From Erythrocercus mccallii (taxonomy: Eukaryota; Chordata; Aves; Passeriformes; Dicruridae): 64,000 nt of DNA. Below are positions 36,501 to 49,350 of the stretch, piece by piece. The notes beneath the pieces are model-generated. The model ran no database searches and had not been told where the DNA came from. It saw nothing but the letters and a program-made list of their open reading frames with translations. Position 1 is the stretch's first letter, and the number at the start of each line of letters is the position of its first letter. A program made the translations under genes and the position numbers. The DNA lies in the NCBI GenBank assembly GCA_013397435.1, contig VZRG01001639.1, positions 62,001 to 126,000 of the forward strand. Reading direction: 5' to 3'.

Positions 36501-38689
36501 TGTCTTCTATTAGCTGGAAAGGATCTGTAAGTTGAGTGAATTCTAACATATTTCTGTTTGATAGACATTTCATTGTGTAGATGTTGGCTTGAGATCTGCA
36601 GGTGATTTGTGGTCTTGCTTTCTAAGCTTTTGGCTTCCAAGATATTTAAGGTAATGTGATTCTTCAGAAAATAATGAAACCCTTCTGTGAAATATAAATA
36701 AATTATTTGTTTGCTTATTGTATGACTTGGGACAACTTTGAAAAAACCCCAACCCATATTTGGTTAAAATCCCTAAAATCTTAAAAATGGTTTTCTGGCA
36801 ATTTCCTTATTTTCAAATATTTAGTTGAAATATCAATATCTTAGATCATGACTCTCATCCTTTTCATTTCTGCTCTGGAAGAGGAGTAGAAAGGAGAAGA
36901 GGAATCGTGTTTTAATGAAAACATTTAGAAGTTTTTCTCTTCAGACTGGATTGGCAAGCCTAATTATCATGAAGATGTTACACAGGGGAAGTGGGAGTCA
37001 GTACCTAAGGGAGCCTCTTGGGATTTTCAGCATTAGAGGTGGAAAAAAGTCCTTCCCTTGATAATGAAGGAAAACTGACGTGTTTTGTGGTTACTGATGG
37101 CAATGGGCTTGAGTGCAGCCCTTGTGTAGGATTACTGCAGGCAATAGAAGTTTCTCTCCTATCTTATTCATGTGTCATAAGGCTAAAAGAGGATTGTGGG
37201 GCCTTCAGGTAGCTCTTATAATGAGAGTCTTGTAATTACCTATAATTGACATGAAATGAAAGAAAATATAACCAAGAGCCCTATAAATGCTGTATTTAAG
37301 CTGATCTCTGGAAGGAAATTTACATCATTTGCACATTTTTTTGTTGGCTCGAAGACTGGAACACAGGGAGAAGGGAAGGTATCATTTTTAGGCTTTAGAT
37401 TTGGCTATATTGTAGCACTTCCAAATCTTCTGTCAACACTGGCGTGATGTTGCATTCATTAAAAAATGCACGACCTTTTAACATATCCATCTGTTATATA
37501 AATAAAAAAAATTGCAGCCCTCTATTTTTAAGGTATGCTAATCCTGCATGGCCATGGTCTAATTATCAAATGATTTCATGCTACCCTGGTGGCAGGCAAC
37601 ATCCAGACCACCGAACACTTGCTATGGATCTCTCATTAAATCCCTCTTGCACAGTTTCATTCATAAATTTACCATGGCTTTTAAAACAAAATAGTTTGAT
37701 GCTTATACAGCAATATCAAATAAGAGCAGTGTGTTTCCAGAATGCAGCAACATTTTTCAGATGCTCCACTTCATGCATGACTGAGTAATGGGTGGCAAAC
37801 TCTGTTATTGCTGCCTTTCACCCTGAGTGGAAGCCTTGCTGCTGGTGAGGAGAGTGTGGTGGTTGTGCCCAGAGATGAGATGCCCTGAGTGTCACCTTTG
37901 TGGAGCTTGGATATTCTGCTCTCTGCATTGAGCTTTATCTTGATAATAGGTGCCCCAAGCTGGGTATCAACATTCCGGATCCACACCCTGTTCCTTTCTG
38001 GCTACATTGGAGCTAGCACAGAGGTGCTGGGTTGCTCATGGCTCTTGTCTTGTCTGATGTTCCTCCAGCACTATCCTGTGCCTGCTCCCAAGTGAAATAT
38101 AGTGCCTTAGTGCTTTGGAAACATGTCCTGTTGAGCATGGAGAGCCAAAACACAAAATTGTGAGTTTGTGCGTTACATTGTTAATTTAACTTTGGAAAGC
38201 CTTGGAAATTACTTGGTGGAAGTGGGTAGTGGAAGTGTTTGCTTATTTCCATATGACAATTTTTAATTATTGAATTCAGTGCAAATGGCTTATTCCCAAG
38301 TGACCATACAATTAACTCCATTAACAGTGGAATTATTAAAAAGAGAATTAAAGTATTTGTGCAGGTTTACCTTAGACTGCAATTTACCCATAACAATTTC
38401 ATGCCATCTGTGCCAACTTAGAGCCATCTGCTCTTTTACAATACAAGTTTTGCAGCTTAACAAGAAGTCTTCCTTCTATCTAGTGACTTGGAGTACTCTA
38501 GTAGTATCACTTTCCCCAGGCTTGCACCATCCCTCATTGCGTATTTTTTGAAGCAGTATGAATCCCATAGCTCTATTTCCCTTGATCTCTCAAAGCACTG
38601 CTGGGCAGGAAATAGAGAATTGTTTCTACCTCTGTGTGAGGGCTGGTAGAGAGCCAGGTGTCTGGACATGAGTCATGGGGGTGACAAAG
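33571..38689. other. Intergenic, no gene recognised
   Basis: About 5.1 kb, AT-rich. The longest ORF (161 codons, minus, 34240-34725) shows no family signature and no convincing splice context. No repeat families recognised. Confidence 0.6.
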
Positions 38690-39602
38690 AAGAGCCTGTG
38701 ACCCTCGAAGGACAGATCAAAGCACCCTCAGCAAATTTGCAGATGACATCAAGCTGAGTGGAGTGGTTGACACATGTGAAGGACAGGAGACCATCCAGAG
38801 GGACCTGGACAGGCTCAAGAAGCTGGCCCATGGGAACCTCATGAGGTTTAACAAAGCCAAGTGCTGGTGCTGCACCTGGGTCAGGACAAACCCTGGTATC
38901 AGCACGGGCTGGGGATGAAGGGATGGAGAGCAGCCCTGCCCAGAGGGACTTGGGGGTGCTGTGGGTGAGAGGCTGGACAGGACCCAGCCATGGGCACTCN
39001 NNNNNNNNNNNNNNNNNNNNNNNNNNNNNNNNNNNNNNNNNNNNNNNNNNNNNNNNNNNNNNNNNNNNNNNNNNNNNNNNNNNNNNNNNCTGCTCTGCTC
39101 TGGTGAGACCCACCTGGAACCCTGCACCCAGCTCTGGGGACCCAGCACAGGAAGGGCATGGAGCTGTTGGGGTGAGTCCAGAGGAGGCCACCAAGGTGAC
39201 TGGGGGCGGGGGAAGCACCTCTTCTACAAGGTAAGGCAGAAAGAATTTGGTTTGTTCAGCTTGGAAAAGAGATCTGAGGTGACCTAATTGTCATCTTTCA
39301 GTACCTGAAGGGAGCCTACAAAACAGATTGAGAGGAACACGAGAATGTAGGGACAGGACAAAGGGGAATGGCTTCAAACTGAAAGAGAGTAAGTTTAGAT
39401 GAGATATTAGAAAGAAATTCCTTCCTGTGAAGGTGATGAGACACTGGCACAGGTTGCCCAGAGAAGCTGTGGATGTTCCATCCCTGTCAGTGTTCAAGGC
39501 CAGGTGAGATGGGCCTCCGAGCAGCCCGGTCTAGTGAAAGGTGTCCCATGGCAGGGAGGTTGGAATGAGATGATCCCTTCCAACCCAAACCATTCTATGA
39601 TT
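38690..39602 (+). mobile_element. CR1 LINE, 3' portion, interrupted by gap
   Basis: A long truncated CR1. The left part has the end of the reverse transcriptase region (CCCTCAGCAAATTTGCAGAT, GACATCAAGCTGAGTGG, GAGGGACCTGGACAGGCTC). After a 90-bp N run comes CTGGTGAGACCCACCTGGAA, then CAGCTTGGAAAAGAGATCTG, CACTGGCACAGGTTGCCCAG, and the terminus CCTTCCAACCCAAACCATTC plus TATGATTC. The 5' end is truncated, as usual. The reading frame is broken by stops. Confidence 0.92.
39000..39089. other. Run of 90 N (assembly gap)
   Basis: Ninety undetermined bases inside the CR1 copy. ORFs spanning it are not real. Confidence 1.
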
Positions 39603-41904
39603 CGCTGATGGTAGCAAACTGCACCAGTGCTCAAGTAGCTGGGGGCTGTCTGGGAAGGGGAGCATAGGGAGAGGTGCCTTGTGACTGTGAATTTGGATTA
39701 ATTTCCTATCCTTGCTGCACGTTTTCCTCTTGCCTGATGAAAGGTTTACCACTTTGAGTGCTTTCATATTCTAGTTCAAATCTCCTTGTATGGCTCAAAA
39801 TATTTTATCAGCCTTTTATGTTTGCCCCCAGCTGCTTCAAATAAGAATGAGAAAGTACCATAGGAGTGATTTGCATCAATATGGTACCAGCATCCCTGTC
39901 TTCCTGCTAAAGTTTACCAAAATACTTTTCCTCTTCTCTGGCACAGCTTATTCTGATTTGAGTATTTGTAGTAAGTTGGAAATTTCAGTGAGTCGTGTGC
40001 TTACTCACTGAAGTATGTGACTTGCTCAGTGCTTACAGATCTTGTTTTTGTTACCAGGTCATTTGAAGTTCAAATCAGTTGAAGATCTTTGCAGCAGTCT
40101 TTGAGATATTGCTGTTCTCTGTGCAAGAAAAGCCTTAGCCAGAGCAATTGAGAAATGTTTTTTTGAATGTGAAATCTTCAGTAGCACACACTGCAAACTT
40201 AGGGAGAACAATGTCCATTATAGAAAATTTCCATCCAAATTATTTGCTTGTCTAAACTGTAAACTTTCTAAACAAGCATTTTTACAAGGGAGGCTTCTGG
40301 GTAAATTTTGGGGGTGGGCTGCTGCCACCAGCTCTAACAAATCGTGATGCATGGAGAGTTAATGGATGTGCAGCTGAAATTGGTGTTACTTGCTCTCCCA
40401 TAAATTAAGCACCTATGGCTGAGTTAGCCTGGTACTTCCAATAAACAAGTTTCCTGAAAACAAGGAATCTGAAAAATAAATTTCAATTTGATATCCTGGT
40501 TGTACTTGAAGTGTATCTACACTGTGTGTTTTCTGTGTGCATATATATTATATACATGCATCCAGTAGTAAATGTGATATTCGTGGCCAACAAGCAGCAG
40601 TCAGTGTTCACAAATGTTTCCTCTTTATACCTGTTCAATATTCCATTTAAGCACCATACATTTTATATAGGTATGTTTGTGCAAGTAGGTAAAATCAGAT
40701 AGTGACATCTAATATGTGTAGTAATAGGTTATTTATTCAAAGCACTGGTTACTAATTGGATTTTCAGTTCACTGACCTTGTCACATCTCTGCTGAGTTCA
40801 AGATGTTAAGAATATTTTCCAAATGGCCAAATCTCATATTTAAAATTCTAATGTATTTTACATAACATAAGAAGTTTTTAGTACCAGAAAAATTCCATTT
40901 TCCTCAGTCCAGTTTCAGGTTCCTAACCTGATTTTCTGGGCTTAATCCTCTTCCTGTTGAAATCAATAAGTACATTGTAATATAATGATTCACGTTCAAG
41001 GTTCAACCATAGAAAATTAGGGCTACATGCTGATTTTACTGCCATTGTAGAAAGATGATATCTTAAAATGTGTAAAAGCACAATAAACTCTTTAACTCTT
41101 TCAGCCCTATTTTTTTTTTTCTCAGACAGTCTAAACACTTAAAAATGGATCTTTGTTTTAGACCTAGTGATGGCAAAGAGATAAAAGCTGAAAGATGCTA
41201 TTTTGATAGGAATTTCTTTTGTGGTTTCAGATGCTTTGTAGTGGTACAGTCCCTTCTTTCCTTAAGTAATGCATGTTAAGCAAGACTAAAAGGAAGTAAA
41301 AACCAAGTGGAGCACATTTTGTTGTTTTAATAGAGAACAGTATGATTAACACTGTGAGCTTTGATTTGTTTAACTCTTTGAGAGATGTAGAGAAGCACCC
41401 CCAGTCAATCTGTCTTGCTGAAATGTACTGGATGTGCTGTGAAGGTTTGGATGCCCAGTTGTCATTGAACAGCCTGGTGGCATCTCGTGTGCTCTGCACA
41501 GAGCTCCCCTGGTTAAGAGGGTGCTGTCAGATGCTGGTGAATCCAAAGGTGAAGATTTCAAAATGAGCTCTGGGATGTGCTTCAGACTGTCCTCAGATAG
41601 CTCTTTTGGAAGCTGTAAGCAGCACCTTTTCTGCTTTGCTGCATCACGTGCATGAGATAACCACAGGGATATCAGAAAAGTGAATTCTGCCCTTGGCTGC
41701 CCCAGTTGAAGTGTGGGGGCCCTGCTCCCTGTGGATGTGCATGTGAGGAACCTCTCCCACTGCTTTCCACCAGAGCTGTCTGTGAAGGTCATGAACATCC
41801 TGATGCTCCTTCCTGGGAATAAAATTCATTATACACTCTATAGCTTCTGCTTCTTAAATATGAAACTGCCTGTTAATGGAACAAATGCACCTAAAGCATG
41901 AACT
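39603..41904. other. Intergenic, no gene recognised
   Basis: About 2.3 kb of AT-rich sequence. Only short overlapping ORFs on both strands, with no recognisable protein or repeat. Confidence 0.6.
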
Positions 41905-42738
41905 TCAGGCTCTTTGTCCTCCCAGTTGAACAAATGTTTTCTTCTTAATTCCAAAGTCTCTAGGAGAAGAAAAAAAAATAATCATCTCTTCCCTCTTCCT
42001 CACCCAGAAGACTTTCTTAGGAAGTGGAACCATTTCCATTAGGTTTCCAGTCTCATTCAGGCACAGTGATTTCCCCCCTGAAGTCTCGTGTCCTTTTCTG
42101 CTTTGGGTGGAGGATGTGCTATGTTCCTTAGTGAAATACAGCCTTTCCCCTTCCTCCAGGAGCTTGAGGACATTCTGTCCCTCTCCCTGCTTTTGGGACC
42201 TTGTATGGAAATACAGTATCTGGAAATGGGAGTCTGTGCCAGCTGTTTGGGGGGCCCTTGCTTGTACAGAGGGAGAGGGAAACTGAGACTGACAGAATGA
42301 GAGATGTAGGCTTTTTATAGCACAGAGGTTTGTGGGAAACTGTGGACTGATCAATGAATATTTCCAGCACAAGAGGAAATATGTATTTGCACAAGTGCAG
42401 TATCCAGAAAGTTTTGTCTGAGAATATACGGCTACAGTACAGTATACTATAAGATCCTCCTTCTTTTCTGAATCATCTGATCCACCATGAAAGGACTTCC
42501 AGATTGCAGATAGTTCTTCCTCATCCCCAGATGACGGTGTATATTGAATCAGTAAGGATAAATTTTTCTTTTTGGAAAAACACTTGCTGATCCCTGTTAG
42601 ACCAATGCAACTTAACTGAGGAGAAAAATGCTCTAAAAGGTAAAAGGCAGAATAGATACAGCTTGGTCTCCTTGCAGATGTTCTGCTCTGGTGGTAGAAG
42701 AATGGGGCTGGCACTTTTGGCAAGGGTGGTGGGTACAT
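41905..42738 (-). other. Long ORF of unknown status (277 codons)
   Basis: An 834-bp open frame on the minus strand from ATG at 42738. Its length is well above chance for roughly 40% GC. However, the translation has no family signature, with runs such as MYPPPLPKVPAPFFYHQSRT, SSGDEEELSAIW and KKVFWVRKREEM. No splice context, promoter or homologous motif could be identified. It could be part of a noncoding RNA, an exon of a lineage-specific gene, or a chance ORF. Confidence 0.2.
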
Positions 42739-45700
42739 CTGCTCCAGGTCAGAAGATATTCCCTTTTCCGTACTTCCCAGTGAAAAGGAAATTGTTCCAA
42801 AGCAATGCTAACAGGGCTGATGCCTCCCAGTGTCTTGGACTTCTCTAAATGCTGTAGTGGAAAACAGTGATGAGAAAAATTGAAGAATTTTCTCTAACTC
42901 ATATGGTACCAAAGAATACTAGTATAAATGTGGTTTGTTTTGGTGTTGGTTATTTTTTTTTGGGGTTTGTTTTTTTTTGGTTTGGGATTTTTTTAAGAGA
43001 CCAAGAAATGGTCTGGTCTACTGGTTTCCAGATTGGTTTTTGTGATCTCTTGAGAGAGAAATTTGTATGTAGCCTAGAGACGCTACAAACAACCTGAGTC
43101 TACAACACTGAGAGGCAGGACTCTGTGATGACATAAAAACAGACTAAGACTCTAACATCAGAGGCACAAATAACATTTTATTTTCAAATATGCTTTCAAG
43201 TTCATAAGTTACTACCATACCAGAGAGTAAGGATTTGTGCTTTCTTCTTTGGCAGATAGTGATTCCGGCTTGTTTGGTATCATGGAAGGAAGATTGTTTT
43301 AAGGAGCTGGTGTTGGTACTTTGCTTTCTGAACCAAAGCAAATTGACTTATTTTTAGACTGGTTTTGATGTGGCTGTGGGCTGCCAGTACACTTCAGGAA
43401 TTTGTGCTGCATAGTTTTCCCAGCAATATCTAACCCTTGACTCCTAGGAGTGTAATACAATATAAGTCCTAGATAAAAACATCACAGTGATAATGCAACT
43501 TGGAATCAGAGTGAAAATTATGGAACAAATGGAAACACTTCCTAGAAAGATGCTACAGCTTGTACTTGCAAACGCTTTGATGAATTAATGTGTAGTGATA
43601 TCCTTACTTTTATTAGGTAAGATCTTGAAACTATGAGATGTATGCAAATAGCTCAAACTTATGGCTAATGAGTATTGTGAATGGAAGAGTGACCTAAAAA
43701 TTAAATACAGGATTATCTGGGTGTAGGAATTGTTTGGCTCCACACAGGACAGTCAATGTATTGCCAAATCACATTGTGGCACTGAACATGGAGGGTCATA
43801 AGTACTTTTATCAGGGCAGCTTATGATTAAAAATGTTGAAAACCACTTCAGACAGCTTTTTCCATTGGTAGAAGATGAGTAGGATTGTTTTGGAGTTTGT
43901 TTTTTTCTCTGCTTGTTTGTTTGTTTTTTTTAAAAAGAAGCTGTCATTCGTTTTTGTCTTGACAGCTGGAATCTATTTTCTAACTTTGAGGAGAATATTG
44001 CTAGTGTGCTTTTTGCATTTAAAAAATGTCTTCCTAAATCTAACCTGTATTTGGCTGTCTGTTGGTCTCTACAGATGAGATTTTAGCTGTCTTTTAAAAA
44101 GTTATGAGACATTAATAGGCACACTAAGAGGGATGGATGCCTATGAAGAGACACGAATGTATATTCAATTTAGTATTTTTTATTTTTATGTGCACAGTAT
44201 TTCTTATGGTTCAGGTTTTCAACTGACATGTGTTTCCAGACCTTTTTATTGGCATCCAGTTACAAATGAAGAACTGGAGAATGCATGAAATTTCTCTTCA
44301 AGTCCTACTTGAAGTTAGACTGAAGATACATATTTTAGTTGCACAAATGCATTGTTGATGTTAAAAGATGCAACTCTCTGTGGTGGGGTCCCATTAAGGT
44401 CCCTTTCTATTATTTTAATTCTTGGTTTAGCTTTATTACTTGTAGATTCATATTTTGTATAATGAGCGTGTTTGTACATGAGTTACATATGTCAACTTCT
44501 CATTTATTGTGATGCTTTAAATAGCGGGGAGAAGAACTTAGAGGGGAGTGAGCCAGGACCTCTGCTCTTGAAAATGGATAGGGCTGCTTGTAGTGGCAGA
44601 GGATTTGCTGCCATGTCAAAGTGCAGGAATTGGGTTTAGAGCAGGAGTGAAAAGGTGGTACATGGATCTCAGGCAGAGGCAGGCAAGACAGTTTTACATG
44701 AGGTACATGTAAAAAGCCTCTTTATATTGAAAATGTCTGCATTAAATGAAAACATAAAAGGAGAAAAACAGAAGACAAAAGGAATTGATTTCAAATAGCT
44801 GGAATGTAGGTCTTGAAGGTCCATAGAGCTATGACTTCATTATAATTTAGATTTGGGAAAAGTTGGTAATCTCATTGGACCTGTATCTACAGCTTTGTCT
44901 TTGCCTTTCCCTTGGCTGGTTCCTCACCTGGTGCTGAACAGTCAGCAGTCAGCTGATGACAGTGCTTGCTGCCTGTACTTAGATTTATTTCTGTAGCTGC
45001 AGGGTTTCTGGAGTGATGCTTACAAATTTAGAGGTGGAAATGTTTCTTTGGATTGTCTTTGGCTTTAATGATGCTCCATCATCTCCTGTAAATGTCAAGA
45101 TAAGTATGCTGACAGCCAAGACATGCTTGGCGTAATTACTGTAGAGTTAGCTCAATAAGGGTGCTGGAAGACTTCTGGGAGCTCACTGCAGCAGGATCCC
45201 AGAAGGGAACATGCAAAGAGGGGCTGGAGCCATCAGTCCTGCATGCAGTCATCCCCATCAGGCGCGTGTTGTCCCCTAAGGACAGGTAGCTAGTGGCAGA
45301 TGTAATTCATGGAAAAAAAGAAGTAGTCAAGAAAACCTGTGAGCACAAGTGGATGAACCTTCCAAGAAATTATTACCAGGAAGAAGTCACTGCTGATATC
45401 CAAACTGTCTCCATTACTGACTTTATAAACACTTCTGGTAAATAAGAGGTTAATAACTCTGTTTATAGTAAGAAAAGACCCCTGCCCTAAGATACACACA
45501 CTTCACTGTACGCAGATAATCCCTGGAGCAAGGAGGTTTAAGGTAATTTGTGGTGCAGCTGTCCTTTCCTGGAACATGAGCAAATTCTCCTGCACATGGT
45601 CAGCTGCAAGAACAAATGTCTATAGCAAATGAAAAAACAAGATGTTCAACCGCAGCCTTCTGCACTTCCAAGAGGGGCACGTGAGCTGGGCTGTTCCTCC

Positions 45701-48400
45701 TGCCGGAATCAAACTCCACAGCACGAAAGGGTTTAGTGTGCGGCTTATGGCCAAGTGGGAGCAACGTGTCAGTGGTGAGGGAGGAATGCTGGTGATGGAA
45801 ACCCAACTGATTGACATACAGTGGCCATAAAGTCATAGTAAATCTATTGTTTTGCCAGAAGGAAGCAGGATTAGAAAATGTATAATCATTACAATCCTTG
45901 CACTATAGAGCATCAAGTGACGGTTGCTCTCCCATTGTTGGTGTGGCTCATACTTGGCTTAATCCCAATGAAGTCTGTACTGGGGTGAAACCTTCTTATG
46001 CTCCATGTGGTTCAAGCCATAGCCATTCCTGTGTTTTAGCCAAAAACTGCCTCTATGGCACTGCAGAATTTAGCTCAGTATTTCCAAGGAGATGCTTTCT
46101 CTGTTGTGTTGCTGCAGACACCCCCACACTGCAAGTGGCAAGTTTAAAAATTATGCTCTGGGAACTCATTCACAACAGAACTCTTAACAAAAATCTAGCT
46201 AATCAAGAGAAGAAGAATCCAGTTCTCTGGAACAGTTACCTTTCTTCTACAAAGAAGTGAAAGTAAAAACAGGTAAGAATGTCATTAATAGCTAGAGGCC
46301 AAACTTGCTCCTGATCAAACTGAGCTGAAAGAAAAAGTTGCCTTTTTCAGAAGCTTGAGTGGCTTGAAGAAGGTTGAGGGGTAAACGGTATATGCAGCCA
46401 CACCTTCAATTCCTTACTAATTGACAGACAAAATAATGGAGATACCCAAGTCTGCTGCATTTTTTTTGACACCCCTTAAGAGATGCAAAACTCCTGTATT
46501 TGGATTATATGTTGCCCTAAATATAAGCGTTTAGATTTCTACCATTTCACTTGCCTTGCTGGATGAACTGTGAGTCTGACTGACTCTCTTTGCACAGGAT
46601 GTGCACAGGATATAGAGCTCTACCCCAGCACAAATCACATTTCTTCCTGCCAAGCAGACACAATGGAGAGAAACCCTCTAAGAATTTCCTACTAAGTATC
46701 TAAAATAGTTTCAGAGATTTTTTTATGAGATGAATGAAAATGTTTGGTGAAATATTGGAGTAGATACATGATGGATAATAATAGAAGTTGATGCTTCTCA
46801 CAGTAGCGTGCACTCTCTGTGTTGTCGTACAGGGTTTGACCTGATGATGACTTCTTGCTGCTGCATTTACTGATATTGTTTTGATGATGTCTTTATATTG
46901 TAACACAATGTCTTTTGAAACTGAACTGTGGCCAGTTTTCTTTCTGAATGCTGGTCATATTGAGAGGATAGAACAAGTCTGTACATGCACTACTGTTGGG
47001 ATGGGAGAAGATCTGCCTGATACCTGCCAGAGAACAGCAATGGAAAGTCCATACTGGTTGATGTCTAGGTTTTTGTTACAATTGATGCCCAAAAACAACA
47101 AGTGTTCTTTGTTTGTAGGGAGATACAGGCTGCATGAGAGGATATGAAGTGGTTCCTCTATTAGTGTGCATAATAGAGAGGAAAGGAAATTTTTAATTCC
47201 TTTTTGTTTTACACTTTGCAATGAGGTGAGACACCTGTGGAAAGGGCATTTGCCACCTAAGGACTGCACCTACACAGGACTACCTGATGTGGGATTGTGA
47301 ATGCCCTACTGGAAGACAGCCTGCAGCTGCTCGGAGACTATCTGACAATGGTGATTCAATCATTTTTTTTGCTAAAAAGGGTGGAGGAGTTTGATAAACC
47401 ACAGGCTTTAGACTTAAATAGTGACATGTTTTATATTTAGTGAAATTACTTGAGATCTGCTTCTTCCTTTTTTATGAAACAGAATTATTTTTAACTAGAT
47501 TTCCAGCTCCGTAAGGCTGGTGTGTGTTTATGGCTACCCTGAGCTGTACATAGGAGGCCTTTGTGTTGAATGTGGCCAGTACTTGCCTTTTACATAAACA
47601 AGCTAGGGCTGTCACAGATCTTGTGAAGAGTGAAAATACTGGGGGGTTGGGTATGATTTTAAGAGCTTGGAAAGTCACTCTTCCAGTTCAGAGGGGAAAA
47701 AAATTAATTAAGCTCTGTGTTGAGGAAAACTTTGAGCAAGTTATTAAACCATTTTGTTCTTGGAAAAAACCTTCAAAATGTTTATCCTTGAGTTTCCCTT
47801 TTTCTATTCATACTGTCTGGATCAGCAACACTGAAAGTTCCAATATAATTTCAAAGTAAAATCAGGTATTCTTCCTTCTTAGGAAGTTAAACCAAGATAT
47901 TTTGATGTGAATTATGTTTCAGCATCCTAAGCCAAATCTGTGTTGTCAGACTTAGTTTTTTCCTAAAAGCCTTGACTTTAAAATATCCCTGAGTTCCAAT
48001 GGGAGATAGACAAGAGGAATTTATTTGGAATAAATTTTAGCAAGAGTTCATTTTTTTCCTGGAGTGAGAAGCTGTCAACATGAGCAGTGCATAACAAATA
48101 CCTCATGGAGAGATGCATGTGTTGTTTTGGGTTTTATGGTGTGGGACTACACATCTTGAAGATAAATCTGCAATATCTCAGTCATTTGATTTAGGATGGA
48201 GTTTGCTTTTGCATTAATTGGTTGTGCTTCATGTATCTTACTTTTGAAGTTTATTTTTCTGGTTTTTTTTCAATTTGGCACTCACAGCTTGAATAAGGAA
48301 CTTCTCTTAATCTTTACTTTGAAGGCCGAATTTGATTGAAACACAGAGCAACTCCTTTCTTTAAACTGGGTTGTGCTGGATGAATAGCAGCGTAAATCTG
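42739..48400. other. Intergenic, no gene recognised
   Basis: About 5.7 kb. T/G-rich low complexity near 42935-42995 and 43895-43935. No recognisable genes or interspersed repeats. Confidence 0.6.
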
Positions 48401-49350
48401 GAGCTGAGCTTTTGGAGAAGTCACTCGCCCGCTCTCCTCTTCTTTGGCCTCTCATTACGATGGAGCCAGGGCACCCTGCTCCACTGAGAACCCCATCGCC
48501 ACAGCGGCTATGGAGATCCTTGACTAGCAGGCGGAAGGGAAGAATCAGGCTTCAAATTGGTTATTCTGATAGGCACGAGAGCCCTGAAATGAACGAAATG
48601 GCAAAAAAAAGAGCAGAGAAGGGGAACTGGGAAGAGCCATGATGCAACCCAGGGTTTGTGCAAGCAGCTCCCGCCGCAGAGGTGATGCCGGGAAGGGTTA
48701 ACTCGACAGCAGCTGGCCACCAGCGCTTGGTCCTTATCTCACTCTTATCCTCTGCTATTAACTGGCCACAATTACAGACCGTATCGGTTACCGCCATCTG
48801 TTTTTTCATGAGGCGCTGGTGGGCCCGCGGCCAGCGCGGGATTAGGGGCCGAGAGGCGGGGAGGACACGAGGCCTCGGCGCTGCGGAGGGGGCGGCGTGC
48901 GGCCCGGGCCGCCACCGGCCCCGACAGCTGCGCACAATTAAGCGGAAAGATAAACTGTGAAGGCACTTTCAAAGCTGCTGCAGGGGAAGGAAATGCATTT
49001 CTGCCTGCAGTTGTAATGCAGGGGTTGTCAGAGAGAACTGAAGCGTGAAGCGAAGGTGGGCAGCGCTGGGGTGTGTTTTGGGTGGCCTTTAGCTTCCAGT
49101 GAGCCTTGTTAGCGGTGCGGCCCGAGTCCCCAGCCAGGAGCAAACAGGAACAAACACACGGCATAGGGCATAGGAGCGGGGATCCGCCTCAGGCTGCTGA
49201 CTGGAATAGCCCTGCCGTGGTGACTTTGGCAGTAGGGATCGCCGCCCGGGCTCACGCTGAAAGCGGGGCCTGCTTCAATCGCTTCAGCCTGTGCCAGGGA
49301 AGGCCGCACCTTTCAGTCCCGGTTATCGATACTTTTAGAAGAAACAGGAC
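48400..49350. promoter_or_regulatory. Isolated GC/CpG-rich island with E-boxes
   Basis: The only strongly GC-rich unique segment in the window. The core at 48810-48935 is dense in CpG (CCCGCGGCCAGCGCGGG, GGGGGCGGCGTGCGGCCCGG). Flanking unique sequence has E-boxes: CAGCTG at 48710-48715 and 48925-48930, CATCTG at 48795-48800, CAGTTG at 49008-49013. GATA-type sites lie near 48733-48750 (TTATCT, TTATCC). Overlapping ORFs on both strands reflect GC content. It could be a distal enhancer (if the next gene is MYOD1, as synteny would predict) or a CpG-island promoter of a noncoding transcript. The sequence alone does not decide. Confidence 0.45.

Noticed and set aside
38673..39287. ORFs spanning the N run.
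   Set aside because: They translate a CR1 LINE fragment through undetermined bases.
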